Assembly: GCF_000381005.1 (NCBI RefSeq) | Contig: NZ_KB908392.1 | Coordinates: 1 to 64,000, forward strand | Direction: 5' to 3' | Length of the DNA stretch: 64,000 nt | Origin: Selenomonas bovis DSM 23594 | Lineage (GTDB): Bacteria > Bacillota > Negativicutes > Selenomonadales > Selenomonadaceae | Shown here: positions 1 to 8,952 of the stretch, one piece after another | Position numbering within the stretch: position 1 is the first letter of the stretch | Layout: every line of letters begins with the position of its first letter | Position numbers and translations under genes: made by a program | The notes under the pieces: model-generated | Seen by the model: only the letters and a program-made list of their open reading frames with translations | Told to the model about the DNA's origin: nothing | Databases searched by the model: none

Positions 1-278
1 CCACCAACTAGCTAATCAGACGCAGACCCATCGCAAAGCGATAGCTTACAAGTAGAGGCCATCTTTAATATCTCTTCCATGCGGAGGAGATACAACATTC
101 GGTATTAGCAGTCCTTTCGGACTGTTGTCCCCATCTTTGCGGCAGGTTGTCTACGCGTTACTCACCCGTTTGCCACTCGACTCAATAAAAGCAAGCTTCT
201 AAATCGTCTCGTTCGACTTGCATGTGTTAAGCACGCCGCCAGCGTTCGTCCTGAGCCAGGATCAAACTCTCCATGAAA
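1..278 (-). rRNA. rrs: 16S ribosomal RNA, 5' part (gene runs off the left edge)
   Basis: The reverse complement begins with the universal 16S start (AGAGTTTGATCCTGGCTCAG, rc of about 254-273) and continues with GACGAACGCTGGCGGCGTGC and the conserved GTGAGTAACGCG segment. Only about 280 bases of the 5' domain are present. The variable V1-V2 text resembles Selenomonas/Mitsuokella 16S, which is the main taxonomic clue. The exact mature 5' end is uncertain by a few bases. Confidence 0.97.
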
Positions 279-574
279 GATTAGCTCTTAGCGCTTCAGC
301 GCTTAGAGATATCTTTGCCGGTTTTCGTTAGAAAACCAGCTTCCTTTTTGAGTTGATTGGCTCTCTTATCTTTTTGGATCTTGATTTGTGCGAAGCACAA
401 ATCAAGTAAAGAAATTGCCGATTGCTATATGTTCATAGTAATCGATGTTAGATGCTTTCGCATCCAGACATCTGGCTTTACATCATGGTTGCATGATGTT
501 CTGCATTGTTTAGTTTTCAAAGAACACCCGCGATTCCCTCCGGCGCGATGCGCCTTTCGTGAATCAGCTTCTAT
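279..574 (-). other. rRNA operon leader (no protein gene)
   Basis: This stretch lies between the promoters and the 16S start on the minus strand and holds no convincing gene. It contains a perfect 12-bp inverted repeat with a 3-nt loop (380-391 and 395-406). A second, nearly perfect hairpin sits at about 283-309, close to the 16S 5' end. Such structures in rRNA leaders usually serve processing or antitermination; which applies here is inference. Short open frames in this stretch look fortuitous. Confidence 0.7.
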
Positions 575-603
575 ATATTACCTCATCCGTTTCGGCTTGT
601 CAA
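575..603 (-). promoter_or_regulatory. rRNA operon promoter P2 (proximal)
   Basis: On the minus strand, -35 TTGACA (598-603) and -10 TAATAT (575-580) are separated by 17 bp. It reads towards the 16S gene about 300 bp downstream. It is the proximal member of a tandem pair with the promoter at 702-730. Confidence 0.85.
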
Positions 604-701
604 GAACTTTTTGAATTTATTTTCGCAAGGCTCTCAAGGCCGTCTGGGATTCGGCTGCCGGCGGCTTTTACGCTCGTGGCTGTCTGCCGCCGACTTGTAA
701 T

Positions 702-730
702 ATATTACACGGTTCGATGCTCTCTGTCAA
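702..730 (-). promoter_or_regulatory. rRNA operon promoter P1 (distal)
   Basis: On the minus strand, -35 TTGACA (725-730) and -10 TAATAT (702-707) are separated by 17 bp. The hexamers and spacing are the same as in the proximal promoter 127 bp downstream. It starts just after the stop codon of the secreted-protein gene at 751. Confidence 0.85.
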
Positions 731-750
731 GGAGTTTTTTCAAAAACAGT

Positions 751-2109
751 TCAAAAATCCGAATTATTTTTGTCCACCGGCATCATGATCAGCGCCGCGG
801 GCAGATTGGAGGCCCCCGGCGGAGAAAAGAGGAACGATGGCGTACTGTTCGCGTTGTAGCTGCCGATATCCGCAAGCTCCATGCAATCCATGAGGATGCC
901 GAGGCCTGAGGAACGTGCTCGCTCGATGCCGGATGCCTCCGTCATTTCGTCCGAGCCTTCCCCGAAATATGTCCGGTCCGGCGGCGTGAGCAGGAGCTGC
1001 TGCTGACCGCTGCGCACCTGCACGCGCATGGCACCCGCGTACGTGCCGCCGAAGGGGCTCAGATAGAACTGCGTGCGGCTGCGCCCCTGGACAGGGAGCT
1101 CCAGATGGTAGAGGATGCCATAATTGCCGTAATTGAGGACCCGGCTGCCGTCCGTCGCATCGATGCCCGTGCGATAGCGGTCGCTCTCGTTGTCCGCGAG
1201 CAAGACATAGACGATGCCGTCGGCAGCCGGATCATAGGCGCGCTGCGCGCGCAGCGTGCGGTCTGCCTTGGCGAAGGTCCCGCGCAGATGCAGCTCATCT
1301 GCAGGCAGGACGGACGCGTGCTTGAGAAAAACCGGTGCCGTCATGGTCGCCGGGTAGATGACGACCGAGACACGCATCTTCTGTGTGGTAGTGAAATCAT
1401 AGGTGCCGTAGACGAGATCTCCGGGAGCGAGTACCGTCTGCTCCATAGCATCGTCAAGCACTCGCACCTCGCCTTTATCCATGTAAAAGCGGCGGCTTTT
1501 CTGCGTATCGAAATAAAGCGCTTGCGTTTCCTTGCCAACATCGAGATAGTGCGGACTCGGACGACCAGCACCGCTGCGCGAGATCGTGACCATCGAAGTG
1601 CCTGCGCCGACGTTCTCGAGCACGACGGCCACCTTTTTCGGCGCGTCCATCTGGTTTACATGGTAGTAGAGCACACGCGCCGCTCCCTGCACGACATCGC
1701 GGTAGAGAACGCCGTCCTGCGTCGCGTATTCCGGGCTGTCGGAGAAGAGCAGCGTCGCACCGCCGTCCTCCTGCGCGACGGGCCAGGCATGCATGACACG
1801 GGAGAGGCTATGCCCGGCAGGCACGGCTTTTCCTTGCGCCGCGCTGCTTTCGCCGCGTGTGACGAGGCGCGAGTAGCCTGTCGTCGTCTCCGCCTGCGTC
1901 ACACAGCGCGTGTTGTCCTGGTGCGCGCGCAGATCTGTGCGCTCCGCGCCCGTTTCCGGCGCAAGATTTGCTCGCACGTCATCCTGCGGCAGATTTGCCC
2001 CCGCTGCCGCCCCGGACGTCGGCGCAAAGAGCAGGGCAAAGGCCGCTGTCGCGGAGAGCAATGCCGTTCGGCAGAGAATGCGAGGATGGTTTTTATTAGC
2101 AAACTTCAT
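751..2109 (-). CDS. Secreted protein of unknown function
   Basis: This encodes 452 aa. An N-terminal signal peptide is visible: basic residues up to about position 15, a hydrophobic Leu/Ala stretch at about 17-30 and a small-residue cleavage zone (SGAAAGA) near 32-38. The mature part is mostly beta-strand-like with no motif I can assign and no further membrane segment, so it should be exported to the periplasm or surface. AAGGA lies about 12 bases before the ATG at 2109. It is monocistronic between the deacetylase gene and the rRNA promoters. No function can be given; the call as an exported protein is fairly safe. Confidence 0.7.
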   Translation of the reverse strand: MKFANKNHPRILCRTALLSATAAFALLFAPTSGAAAGANLPQDDVRANLAPETGAERTDLRAHQDNTRCVTQAETTTGYSRLVTRGESSAAQGKAVPAGHSLSRVMHAWPVAQEDGGATLLFSDSPEYATQDGVLYRDVVQGAARVLYYHVNQMDAPKKVAVVLENVGAGTSMVTISRSGAGRPSPHYLDVGKETQALYFDTQKSRRFYMDKGEVRVLDDAMEQTVLAPGDLVYGTYDFTTTQKMRVSVVIYPATMTAPVFLKHASVLPADELHLRGTFAKADRTLRAQRAYDPAADGIVYVLLADNESDRYRTGIDATDGSRVLNYGNYGILYHLELPVQGRSRTQFYLSPFGGTYAGAMRVQVRSGQQQLLLTPPDRTYFGEGSDEMTEASGIERARSSGLGILMDCMELADIGSYNANSTPSFLFSPPGASNLPAALIMMPVDKNNSDF

Positions 2110-2208
2110 GTCTTACGATCTTCCTTTTATCTGAAAAATTGGTGCGACAAATGGCGATACGAACGTAAAGGAACTACGGCCTGCGTATGAGGGAGAAGGC
2201 GGCCGCGC

Positions 2209-3039
2209 CTATTCTCCCGCGCCCTCAATATGCTGCCGCCAGCCGAGCCGCGCGAAGAGCTTCGCCTTGAAGAGGCGCAGCCGGAACTCGAGCAGTCCGA
2301 GCCGCGGGTGCGGGATATTGACGCGCTGCAGCAGATAGGGATTGGTCGCAAAGGTATTGAGCCCCGCGTCGCCTGTCACCGCCGCGAGGTATTCATTCTC
2401 CTGCAGGAGCGCCGGCAGCGCTGCGTCGTAGGCGCCATTGGGATAGGAGAAGCTGAATACGGTCGGCAGGCCGTTCCACTCGAGCAGGAGCTTTGAGAGG
2501 TGTATCTCGTCCGCGCGCTCCTGCGCCGTCATGCTCGTGAGCGGCTGATGGTTCGCCGTATGGCTGCCGATCTCGATGCCGCGGCGGCTCATATCGCGCA
2601 GCTCGTCCCAAGTGAGGTAGTCCGGCTGACCGATGTCGTTCGTCACAACGAACACGACGGCGCGCATGCCGCGCGCCTCGAGGAGCGGCAGCATCTGCGT
2701 GTAGTTGTCCTCATAGCCGTCGTCAAACGTGAGGATGATGGGCTTTGCCGGAAGCTGCTGCTTGCCTTTTTTCGCGCGCAGGTAGTCGAGCAGCGTGATG
2801 GTCGTATATCCCTCGCGCTGCAGATAGTCGAGCTGCGCGGCGAACGCCTCCGGCGGCACATTGTAGGGATGACTGTCCTCATCCTCCTGCGTATCGACCA
2901 TGTGATATTCAAGGATCGGCACGCCAGCGGGCGGGCGCAGCGCGACGAAGGCGCAAAAAACCGCCGCAACCGCGAGCAAGACAGCTGCCGCGAAGAGAAT
3001 TCGCCGACCGCGCCTATGATTTCTTTTTTCAAAATACAT
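2209..3039 (-). CDS. Membrane-anchored polysaccharide deacetylase
   Basis: This 276-aa protein has the NodB/carbohydrate esterase 4 fold. Such enzymes remove N- or O-acetyl groups from cell-wall or surface polysaccharides, usually with a bound metal. Visible are the metal-site motif TFDDGYEDN, the second motif SHTANH (H-x3-H) and a later SYPNG motif. A single hydrophobic segment at about residues 14-32 should anchor it outside the membrane. The ATG at 3039 was chosen because AGGTGG lies about 12 bases upstream and the protein then begins just before the anchor; an in-frame extension to 3168 lacks family similarity. It follows whiA on the same strand with a gap of about 140 bp. Confidence 0.85.
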   Translation of the reverse strand: MYFEKRNHRRGRRILFAAAVLLAVAAVFCAFVALRPPAGVPILEYHMVDTQEDEDSHPYNVPPEAFAAQLDYLQREGYTTITLLDYLRAKKGKQQLPAKPIILTFDDGYEDNYTQMLPLLEARGMRAVVFVVTNDIGQPDYLTWDELRDMSRRGIEIGSHTANHQPLTSMTAQERADEIHLSKLLLEWNGLPTVFSFSYPNGAYDAALPALLQENEYLAAVTGDAGLNTFATNPYLLQRVNIPHPRLGLLEFRLRLFKAKLFARLGWRQHIEGAGE

Positions 3040-3177
3040 CTGCAAGGATACACCACCTGTGATTTCATTCGCGCATGCGGCAGGGCGTACGCCGTCCTGT
3101 CGCTGCTTTGCCTTTGCCCCATGCTGTGGGTCCTGATACGGGCGCTGAGAAGCTCCCCCCGCGGGCATGCCGCCTCT

Positions 3178-4122
3178 TCAGTCTGTCACCAGTTCCTCTG
3201 CCATGGCATGGAGCTTGCGCAGGCGGTGGTTGACCCCAGGCTTGCTCACGCAAAGCAGCGCAGCGAGCTCCGCCAGCGAGGCATCGGGGTGCGCGAGGCG
3301 CGCCTCTGCCGTCTCGCGCAGGATGTCCGGCAGCCCCTCAAGCCCCGCCGCCCGCTCGATGCGCCGGATGTCCGCGAGCTGCCGTCCGGCGGCATCGACA
3401 GCCTTCTGCAGGTTCGCCGTCTCGCAGTTGACGAGGCGGTTGACCTGGCCGCGCACCTCCTTGAGGTTGCGCGCGACCTCGAATCTCTCGACGGATTTCT
3501 CCGCCTGCATCATGCCGAGGAAATCAGCAACGGCATCGCCCTCCTTGAGGTAGACGACATAAACATCCCGGCGGTCCGTGATGCCCGCGGGGAAATCGAG
3601 CCGCACCATGAGTGCGTGCAGGAGATCGGCAAAGGCGTAGCTCGGCGTGACGAGCTCGAGATGGTAGCTCGCCTCGGGACGGTTCACACTGCCGCCGCCG
3701 AGGAACGCGCCGCGCAGATAGGCCGCGCGGCAGCAAGACTTCCTAAGGATCGCGAGCCCCTTGCGCTCCTGCCCGAGGTTCAGACTGCCCTCTTGCATGA
3801 GGCCGAGATGCTCGAGGAGCTCCGCGACGCCCGGCTGCGGCGCGATGCGCACGAGGTAGTTGTTGTTCTTCTTGAGGCGGCGCGCGCGCCGCGCCGCGAT
3901 CTCCGTATGGACACCCGCGCCCTCCTGCCGCAGGAGGCCGATCATCTTGCGGGCGACGGCCGCGTTCTCCGTCGTGAAATTAACGCCAAGCATGTGTGAG
4001 GGGCCGAAAGTGATCGTGCCGCCCATGCGCAGGAGCGCCGCCATCTCCGCCGTGCGGTCGCAGCCGCTGTCATACATGAGGCGCGCGATCTCGTTCTTTA
4101 CCTCCGCTGCAAAGGATGCCAT
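3178..4122 (-). CDS. whiA: WhiA-type DNA-binding protein
   Basis: This 314-aa protein belongs to the WhiA (DUF199) family, which joins a degenerate LAGLIDADG-like N-terminal domain to a C-terminal helix-turn-helix. The start (ASFAAEVKNEIARL) and the C-terminal HTH (SLAELAALLCVSKPGVNHRL) are typical. WhiA controls sporulation septation in Streptomyces and affects division and chromosome segregation in Firmicutes. It is the last gene of the conserved rapZ-yvcK-whiA set, 20 bp after yvcK. AGGAGA precedes the ATG. Confidence 0.95.
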   Translation of the reverse strand: MASFAAEVKNEIARLMYDSGCDRTAEMAALLRMGGTITFGPSHMLGVNFTTENAAVARKMIGLLRQEGAGVHTEIAARRARRLKKNNNYLVRIAPQPGVAELLEHLGLMQEGSLNLGQERKGLAILRKSCCRAAYLRGAFLGGGSVNRPEASYHLELVTPSYAFADLLHALMVRLDFPAGITDRRDVYVVYLKEGDAVADFLGMMQAEKSVERFEVARNLKEVRGQVNRLVNCETANLQKAVDAAGRQLADIRRIERAAGLEGLPDILRETAEARLAHPDASLAELAALLCVSKPGVNHRLRKLHAMAEELVTD

Positions 4123-4142
4123 GTATCTCTCCTAGTATTCTC

Positions 4143-5456
4143 CTAGATTTCTCCCATGCCCTCGCTGCCCGGCCGCAGACGATAAACCATCTGCATGACC
4201 GCGCGGCAGAGCTTGTCCGGATCGTGACGGATGACATCCGTCTCGTTGATGATGTCCGCCTTGACGAGCCCGATGCCGAGCGCGTTGACGGCCTCCTCGT
4301 CGATCTTGACCGGATAAGCGCCGCGCGCCGCGTAGTATTCCTTCATCTCATCGGAGATGGGGCGCGCGTTCACGAGCATGAAGTCGATCGCGCCCTTGCC
4401 CGCGTGGTCGATGATGGCCTTCGCGTGCATAGACGCCGTATAGCCGTCCGTCTCACCGGGCTGCGTCATGACGTTGCAGATATAGATCTTGAGCGCGTGG
4501 CTCTTCCGCACCGTCTCCGCGACGCCGTCGACGAGCAGGTTCGGCATGATGCTCGTGTAGAGAGAGCCCGGCCCGAGGATGATGGCATCGGCGGAGGAAA
4601 GCGCCTCGAGCGCCGCGCCCACAGGCTGCGCATGCTCAGGGAACAGGCGCACGCGGCGGATATGCTTGTGCGCCTCCGGAATCTGCGACTCGCCCTCGAC
4701 GACGGTGCCATCCTCCATGATGGCGTCGAGACGCACATGTTCCGTCGATGCCGGCAGCACGCGTCCCTTGACGGCGAGGACCTTCGAGGACTCCTTGAGT
4801 GCCGTCTCCACATCGCCCGTCACCTCCGTCATCGCCGCGATGAAGAGATTGCCGAAGCTGTGCCCCGCAAGCTCGCTCTCACCGCGGAAACGATACTGGA
4901 AGAGCTTCTCCATCAGCGGCTCCGTGTCGGCCAGCGCGACGAGGCAGTTCCTGAGATCCCCCGGCGGAATGATGCCGAGCTCCTCGCGCAGGCGTCCCGA
5001 ACTGCCGCCGTCATCCGCGACCGTCACGACAGCCGTAACATTCGAGGTCGCCGCCTTGATGCCCCGCAACAGCACAGAGAGCCCGTGCCCGCCGCCGATG
5101 ACGGCGACGCTCGGCCCCTTGCCGAGTTTCCTTTTCTCATAGATGATATCGACGAGCCGCTCAGAGTTGTCCGGCAGGAGCACCGTGATGACCGAGCGAA
5201 TGACATAGCGCGTCGCGAGAAGCATCATCGCGATGCCCAGCGCCACGACGACGATGCCCGCGAGCGTCGTCGCCGTGTAGTCGTAACTGCCCCGCCAGAG
5301 ATAGACCGCCCGGAAGATTGCCTCCTCGACCGCGTCGAGATATTTGTAGTTGAAAACAAGCGCAAGTCCCAGGCTCACGAGCATGACGCCGACGGCGAAA
5401 AGAAACAGCCACCGCTTGAAGCGCATGCCCGGATAGAGCCATTTCAAAAGGTGCAT
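4143..5456 (-). CDS. yvcK: YvcK/CofD-like protein (gluconeogenesis factor family)
   Basis: This 437-aa protein is of the YvcK/YbhK (CofD-like) family. Family members bind UDP-sugars and are needed for growth on gluconeogenic carbon sources and for cell shape in Bacillus. The nucleotide-binding glycine-rich start (VAVIGGGHGLSVLLRG) lies near residue 120 and is followed by VTVADDGGSSGRLR and GDLRNCL motifs. The first 90 residues hold two hydrophobic segments (about 15-35 and 60-83), a membrane-bound form common in Firmicutes outside Bacillus. It starts 3 bp after the rapZ stop codon, so translation is probably coupled. Confidence 0.93.
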   Translation of the reverse strand: MHLLKWLYPGMRFKRWLFLFAVGVMLVSLGLALVFNYKYLDAVEEAIFRAVYLWRGSYDYTATTLAGIVVVALGIAMMLLATRYVIRSVITVLLPDNSERLVDIIYEKRKLGKGPSVAVIGGGHGLSVLLRGIKAATSNVTAVVTVADDGGSSGRLREELGIIPPGDLRNCLVALADTEPLMEKLFQYRFRGESELAGHSFGNLFIAAMTEVTGDVETALKESSKVLAVKGRVLPASTEHVRLDAIMEDGTVVEGESQIPEAHKHIRRVRLFPEHAQPVGAALEALSSADAIILGPGSLYTSIMPNLLVDGVAETVRKSHALKIYICNVMTQPGETDGYTASMHAKAIIDHAGKGAIDFMLVNARPISDEMKEYYAARGAYPVKIDEEAVNALGIGLVKADIINETDVIRHDPDKLCRAVMQMVYRLRPGSEGMGEI

Positions 5457-5459
5457 GAC

Positions 5460-6434
5460 TCAGCATTCCTCCCGTACATGTTCCCAGACATCGTTCTTCA
5501 TGAGATCCCTGTGCTCGAGCTTCACCGGATAGCCGCGGCTCCCGAGGCGGTCAAAAATATGCTTCGCGACGAAGACGCTGCGGTGCATGCCGCCCGTGCA
5601 GCCCACGGCAATCACGAACTGGCTCTTGCCCTCCTTGACATACTGCGGCACGAGGAAATCGAGCAGATCGTCGAGCTTTTTCAGGAACTCCTGCGTGACG
5701 GAGAACTTCGCGATATAGTCCGCGACCTCCGGCACAGCGCCGCTCTTGTGGCGCATCGACTCGATGTAGAACGGGTTCGGCAGGAACCGCACATCGAGCA
5801 CCATATCCGCGTCGAGCGGCATGCCGAACTTGAAGCCGAACGAGAGGATGTTGATGTTCATCTGCTCGCCCTCGCTCGTGCCGAACAGCCGGTGGATCTT
5901 GTCGCGCAGCTGCACCTTCTTGAGCTCGGAAGTATCGATGATATACGTCGCTTTCGCACGCACGGGCGCGAGGCGCTCGCGTTCCTTCGCGATGCCCTCC
6001 GTGATGCGCGAGGCCGGCGCCATCGGATGGCGGCGGCGCGTCTCCTTGTAGCGGCGGATGATGGCCGCGTCGGACGCGTCCATGAAGAGCATCTCGTAGT
6101 TCGTGTTGCTCCGATCCATATCCTCGAGCACCTGCACGAACGTATCGAAGAACTCACGGCTCCGCGTATCGACACCGAGCACGACCTTGCTCACATGTCC
6201 GCCCGCATGGGCGCAGAGCTCCACGAACTTCGGAATGAAGACCGGCGGCAGATTGTCCACGCAGAAATACCCGAGATCCTCGAGATAGCGGCTCGCCTGC
6301 GTCTTGCCGCCGCCCGACATCCCCGTGACGATGACGAGCCGAGGTGCGGCCTTCTCCTCTTTCGCCTGGCGCTCTCCCGTTTCCTGCGGGCTGCTTCCCG
6401 CCACCGCCTGCGGCAGTTTCTCCTTCTCGTCCAT
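5460..6434 (-). CDS. rapZ: RapZ/YvcJ nucleotide-binding protein
   Basis: This 324-aa protein is a RapZ/YvcJ P-loop protein. It has Walker A GMSGGGKTQ after a short N-terminal tail of about 35 residues rich in Glu/Lys/Gly, then CVDNLPP and the C-terminal motif VAVGCTGGMHRSV. In E. coli RapZ is an RNA-binding adaptor controlling GlmZ/GlmS; in Firmicutes the gene sits with yvcK and whiA, as here. The ATG at 6434 is preceded by AGGAGG with 9-base spacing, so the longer in-frame start at 6476 is unlikely. It is the first gene of the trio and has its own promoter upstream. Confidence 0.93.
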   Translation of the reverse strand: MDEKEKLPQAVAGSSPQETGERQAKEEKAAPRLVIVTGMSGGGKTQASRYLEDLGYFCVDNLPPVFIPKFVELCAHAGGHVSKVVLGVDTRSREFFDTFVQVLEDMDRSNTNYEMLFMDASDAAIIRRYKETRRRHPMAPASRITEGIAKERERLAPVRAKATYIIDTSELKKVQLRDKIHRLFGTSEGEQMNINILSFGFKFGMPLDADMVLDVRFLPNPFYIESMRHKSGAVPEVADYIAKFSVTQEFLKKLDDLLDFLVPQYVKEGKSQFVIAVGCTGGMHRSVFVAKHIFDRLGSRGYPVKLEHRDLMKNDVWEHVREEC

Positions 6435-6481
6435 AGTCGGCACCTCCTTGCTCGATTCCAACAACTTCCTTTTCATTTTTC

Positions 6482-6510
6482 ATTATACCACATCGGGAAA
6501 ATCCCTGACG
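6482..6510 (-). promoter_or_regulatory. Putative promoter of rapZ-yvcK-whiA
   Basis: On the minus strand there is a perfect -10 TATAAT (6482-6487) with an extended TG one base before it (TGGTATAAT). The -35 region is poor. It lies about 50 bp upstream of the rapZ start. Confidence 0.5.
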
Positions 6511-6558
6511 AGCCCGGCGTCCCGGCAAAGCACGCGTGCCTCGCCGGCTGCTGTGCAT

Positions 6559-7356
6559 TCAGGCGAGCACGAGCTGCTCGATGGCCTTCGCGATGCCGTC
6601 CTCATCGTTCGACGCCGCGTGATACGTCGCGAGCGCCTTCGCCTCGGGCAGGCCGTTTTCCGGCACGACGGCCGTGCCCGCGAAACGCAGCATCGGCAGG
6701 TCGTTGTCCGCGTCGCCGCATGCCATGACCTCCGCGGGCGTGAGCCCGTACTGCTCCATGAGGAACGAGAGCCCGAGCGCCTTCGTCACGCCCGGCGGCG
6801 TGAGGTCGGCACTCGTCCCCGTATTCTGCTGCGCGGCGATCTCGCCCGGCAGTTCCCGCTCGACGACGGCCACCTTTGGCTCGACCGCGCCTGTGAGATC
6901 GCGGATCACGCACTGGATGACGTTCTCCGTATAGGAGAGGAAATCGTCGCCGACCTCCCGCACCTTGAAATCCTCGACCGTGCGGTACGCATGGAAATAC
7001 GCCGCATCGAAATGCTCGACGAAGATCTCGCGTCCGATGTACCAGTTCGCGTACCAGCCGCGCGCGTGGCAGAGCGTGAGCAGACGGCGCACCGTCTCCT
7101 GCGGCAGACAGCGCATGAAAAGCGGCTCCGGCGCGTCCATCCCCTGCACGACGCCGCCGTTGCAGCAGATGAGCGGCGCGTTCACGCCGACCTGCCGGCC
7201 GAAATAGGCCGCGCCGCCGATCATGCGCCCCGTCGCGAGCGTCACATGCACGCCGCGCGCCATCGCGCGCCGGAGCACATCGCGCGTGTACGGCGTAACG
7301 CGCTTCTCCGAGTTCAGCAACGTCCCATCGAGATCGAGCGCAATGAGTTTGATCAT
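6559..7356 (-). CDS. Cof-type HAD-superfamily phosphatase
   Basis: This 265-aa hydrolase shows the Cof/YbiV subfamily layout. Motif I is LDLDGTLLN at the N terminus, ATGRM follows near residue 42, and the C-terminal metal motif is GDADNDLPML. Such enzymes dephosphorylate sugar phosphates or cofactors such as FMN and PLP; the substrate cannot be read from sequence. It overlaps the upstream paralogue by 4 bp (ATGA type), so the two HAD genes form one translationally coupled pair. Confidence 0.9.
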   Translation of the reverse strand: MIKLIALDLDGTLLNSEKRVTPYTRDVLRRAMARGVHVTLATGRMIGGAAYFGRQVGVNAPLICCNGGVVQGMDAPEPLFMRCLPQETVRRLLTLCHARGWYANWYIGREIFVEHFDAAYFHAYRTVEDFKVREVGDDFLSYTENVIQCVIRDLTGAVEPKVAVVERELPGEIAAQQNTGTSADLTPPGVTKALGLSFLMEQYGLTPAEVMACGDADNDLPMLRFAGTAVVPENGLPEAKALATYHAASNDEDGIAKAIEQLVLA

Positions 7357-8150
7357 AATACATACCTCTCAACGGCCTCAGCAAAGCCGCCCGCCTCACA
7401 GTCGCCGACCAAAAGCTCGCAGACCGCCTTGACCGCGGGCTGCGCGTTGCCCATCGCGACGCTGTGTCCCGCCGCCTGGAGCATCGGCAGATCATTGTCG
7501 GAATCACCGATGGCCATAACCGCGTCGAGCGGCACGGCGAGCATTGCCGCGAGTTTCCTGAGTGCCGACGCCTTCGTCACGCCCGGCACGGCGATCTCCG
7601 TATACTCCGGATTGGAGCGCATCACCTGAGCTCGCTCGCCGAGTGCTGCGCGAAGCGCCGCGACGCGCTCCGCTGTCTGCGCCGCATCATCAGAGATCAC
7701 GAGGAGCTTCGCCACATGCTCCGCACGCGCGGCGAGCCCGTCCCAGCCGACCGCCTCTCCGCGCAGCGCCTGATCCGCCTCATACGCCGCGGCATACGCG
7801 TTGCGCTCCGCGAAATAGAGCACATCGTCCGCATAGAGCTGCACATGCCAGCCGCGTGCGCGGCAGAACGCGAGCGCCTCACGCACGACCGCCGGCGACA
7901 GGAAATTCTCATCATAGACCTTCCCCGACACCGACTTGATGACAGCGCCGTTATATGTGATGATGGGCACATCGACGCCGAGCGCACGCGCCACAGGCAG
8001 TGCCGCGCGGTACATGCGCCCCGTCGCGACCGTCACCGTCACGCCCGCGCGCGCGGCGCGCTGCACCGCCTCGACGTTGCGCCGCGGGACCTCCATACCG
8101 GCGGGCAGCAATGTGCCATCGATGTCAGTCACCAACATCTTGATGTTCAT
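7353..8150 (-). CDS. Cof-type HAD-superfamily phosphatase (paralogue)
   Basis: This 265-aa protein has the same family layout as its downstream neighbour: motif I TDIDGTLLP, ATGRMYRA and C-terminal GDSDNDLPML. The two proteins are clearly paralogous but not near-identical, which suggests an old duplication with different substrates. The ATG at 8150 has AAGGAG 8 bases upstream; a GTG nine bases earlier is too close to that site. Confidence 0.9.
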   Translation of the reverse strand: MNIKMLVTDIDGTLLPAGMEVPRRNVEAVQRAARAGVTVTVATGRMYRAALPVARALGVDVPIITYNGAVIKSVSGKVYDENFLSPAVVREALAFCRARGWHVQLYADDVLYFAERNAYAAAYEADQALRGEAVGWDGLAARAEHVAKLLVISDDAAQTAERVAALRAALGERAQVMRSNPEYTEIAVPGVTKASALRKLAAMLAVPLDAVMAIGDSDNDLPMLQAAGHSVAMGNAQPAVKAVCELLVGDCEAGGFAEAVERYVL

Positions 8151-8245
8151 TCCCCTCACTCCTTCTGCAAGTGTCTGCCCCTATTGTCTCATATCCTGGA
8201 AAGAATGCAAGGGAGAATTTACCGGAGAAAGAACACCTCCACACA

Positions 8246-8275
8246 GAAAGAAGCCGGCTATTCCCCAAGGAACAG
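8246..8275 (-). terminator. Putative terminator after the DUF805 gene
   Basis: An interrupted hairpin (AAAGAAGC and GGCT pairing with AGCC and GCTTCTTT) lies 3' of the gene ending at 8314. The right arm is T-rich on the minus strand but there is no long T run after it, so this is a moderate call. Confidence 0.4.
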
Positions 8276-8313
8276 CCAGCTTCTTTCGGACATGAAAAAA
8301 AGAAACTATCTCC

Positions 8314-8829
8314 TCACACCGTTCCCGCCTTTTTCAGGCGGCGTCCCTTTTTCCGTCCCGTCTGCTGCGCTGCCGCCGCCCGTCCCGGCACTGCGCCGTA
8401 GACGTTCCGCCGCGGCTCTCCCGCATGGAAGATCAGCACGATGAAGAGCAGCGTGACAGCCGCGAGCGCCGCCTCGAACGCGTAGAGGCCGAGGCTCCCC
8501 GGCGGCAGCGCCGCGACCTTGCCGAGCAGGAATCCCTGCGGGATGCCGAAGCAGAGATACGCCTGCGCCAGACGCGCGTCCCGACCGATATCATGCAGGC
8601 GCCGCACCATCGGTGAGTAGAGGAACACCGCCGCAAGCGCCGCGAGCACGCCGCTCACGAGATTCGACGCGAACACGCTGCCCGTCTCCTCGATGACGCG
8701 CGAGCCGATCACGAGCACCGCCGCCATGCAGACGAGATTCACACCGAAAAACCGCTTGACAAACGCCGCGCGGTTCATGCGACCTGAGGTAGCAAACCAA
8801 GACACAAATTTCTCTTTCCATGCTTCCAT
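8314..8829 (-). CDS. DUF805 family membrane protein
   Basis: This 171-aa protein has the DUF805 signature: FATSGRMNRAAF near the N terminus, several hydrophobic segments and SPMVRRLHDIGRD in the middle. The family is integral to the inner membrane and has no established biochemical role. The C terminus is a basic Ala/Arg/Lys tail. The ATG at 8829 follows GGGAGG by 9 bases; the longer in-frame start at 8916 would run into the rubrerythrin terminator. Confidence 0.85.
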   Translation of the reverse strand: MEAWKEKFVSWFATSGRMNRAAFVKRFFGVNLVCMAAVLVIGSRVIEETGSVFASNLVSGVLAALAAVFLYSPMVRRLHDIGRDARLAQAYLCFGIPQGFLLGKVAALPPGSLGLYAFEAALAAVTLLFIVLIFHAGEPRRNVYGAVPGRAAAAQQTGRKKGRRLKKAGTV

Positions 8830-8882
8830 AGAGATTTTCCTCCCGATGTCGATGATTCCGTATTTTTCTTCTCTATTATAAC

Positions 8883-8917
8883 AAAAAAAATGCGCTGCAA
8901 CGCAAATGCAGCGCATT
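8883..8917 (-). terminator. Rho-independent terminator of rubrerythrin
   Basis: A perfect 10-bp stem (AATGCGCTGC at 8889-8898 and GCAGCGCATT at 8908-8917) is followed on the minus strand by a run of eight T. It lies 36 bp after the rubrerythrin stop codon. Confidence 0.92.
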
Positions 8918-8952
8918 CTGTCATATCATCCGATCATCGGAACACATCCGAC

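Noticed and set aside
357-909. Short plus-strand open frames in the rRNA leader and at the end of the secreted-protein gene
   Set aside because: They lie over rRNA promoters and a structured leader on the other strand; no ribosome-binding site or family match.
4116-6728. 870-codon plus-strand open frame opposite yvcK and rapZ
   Set aside because: Arg/His/Asp/Leu-rich shadow of two well-supported genes; no motif.
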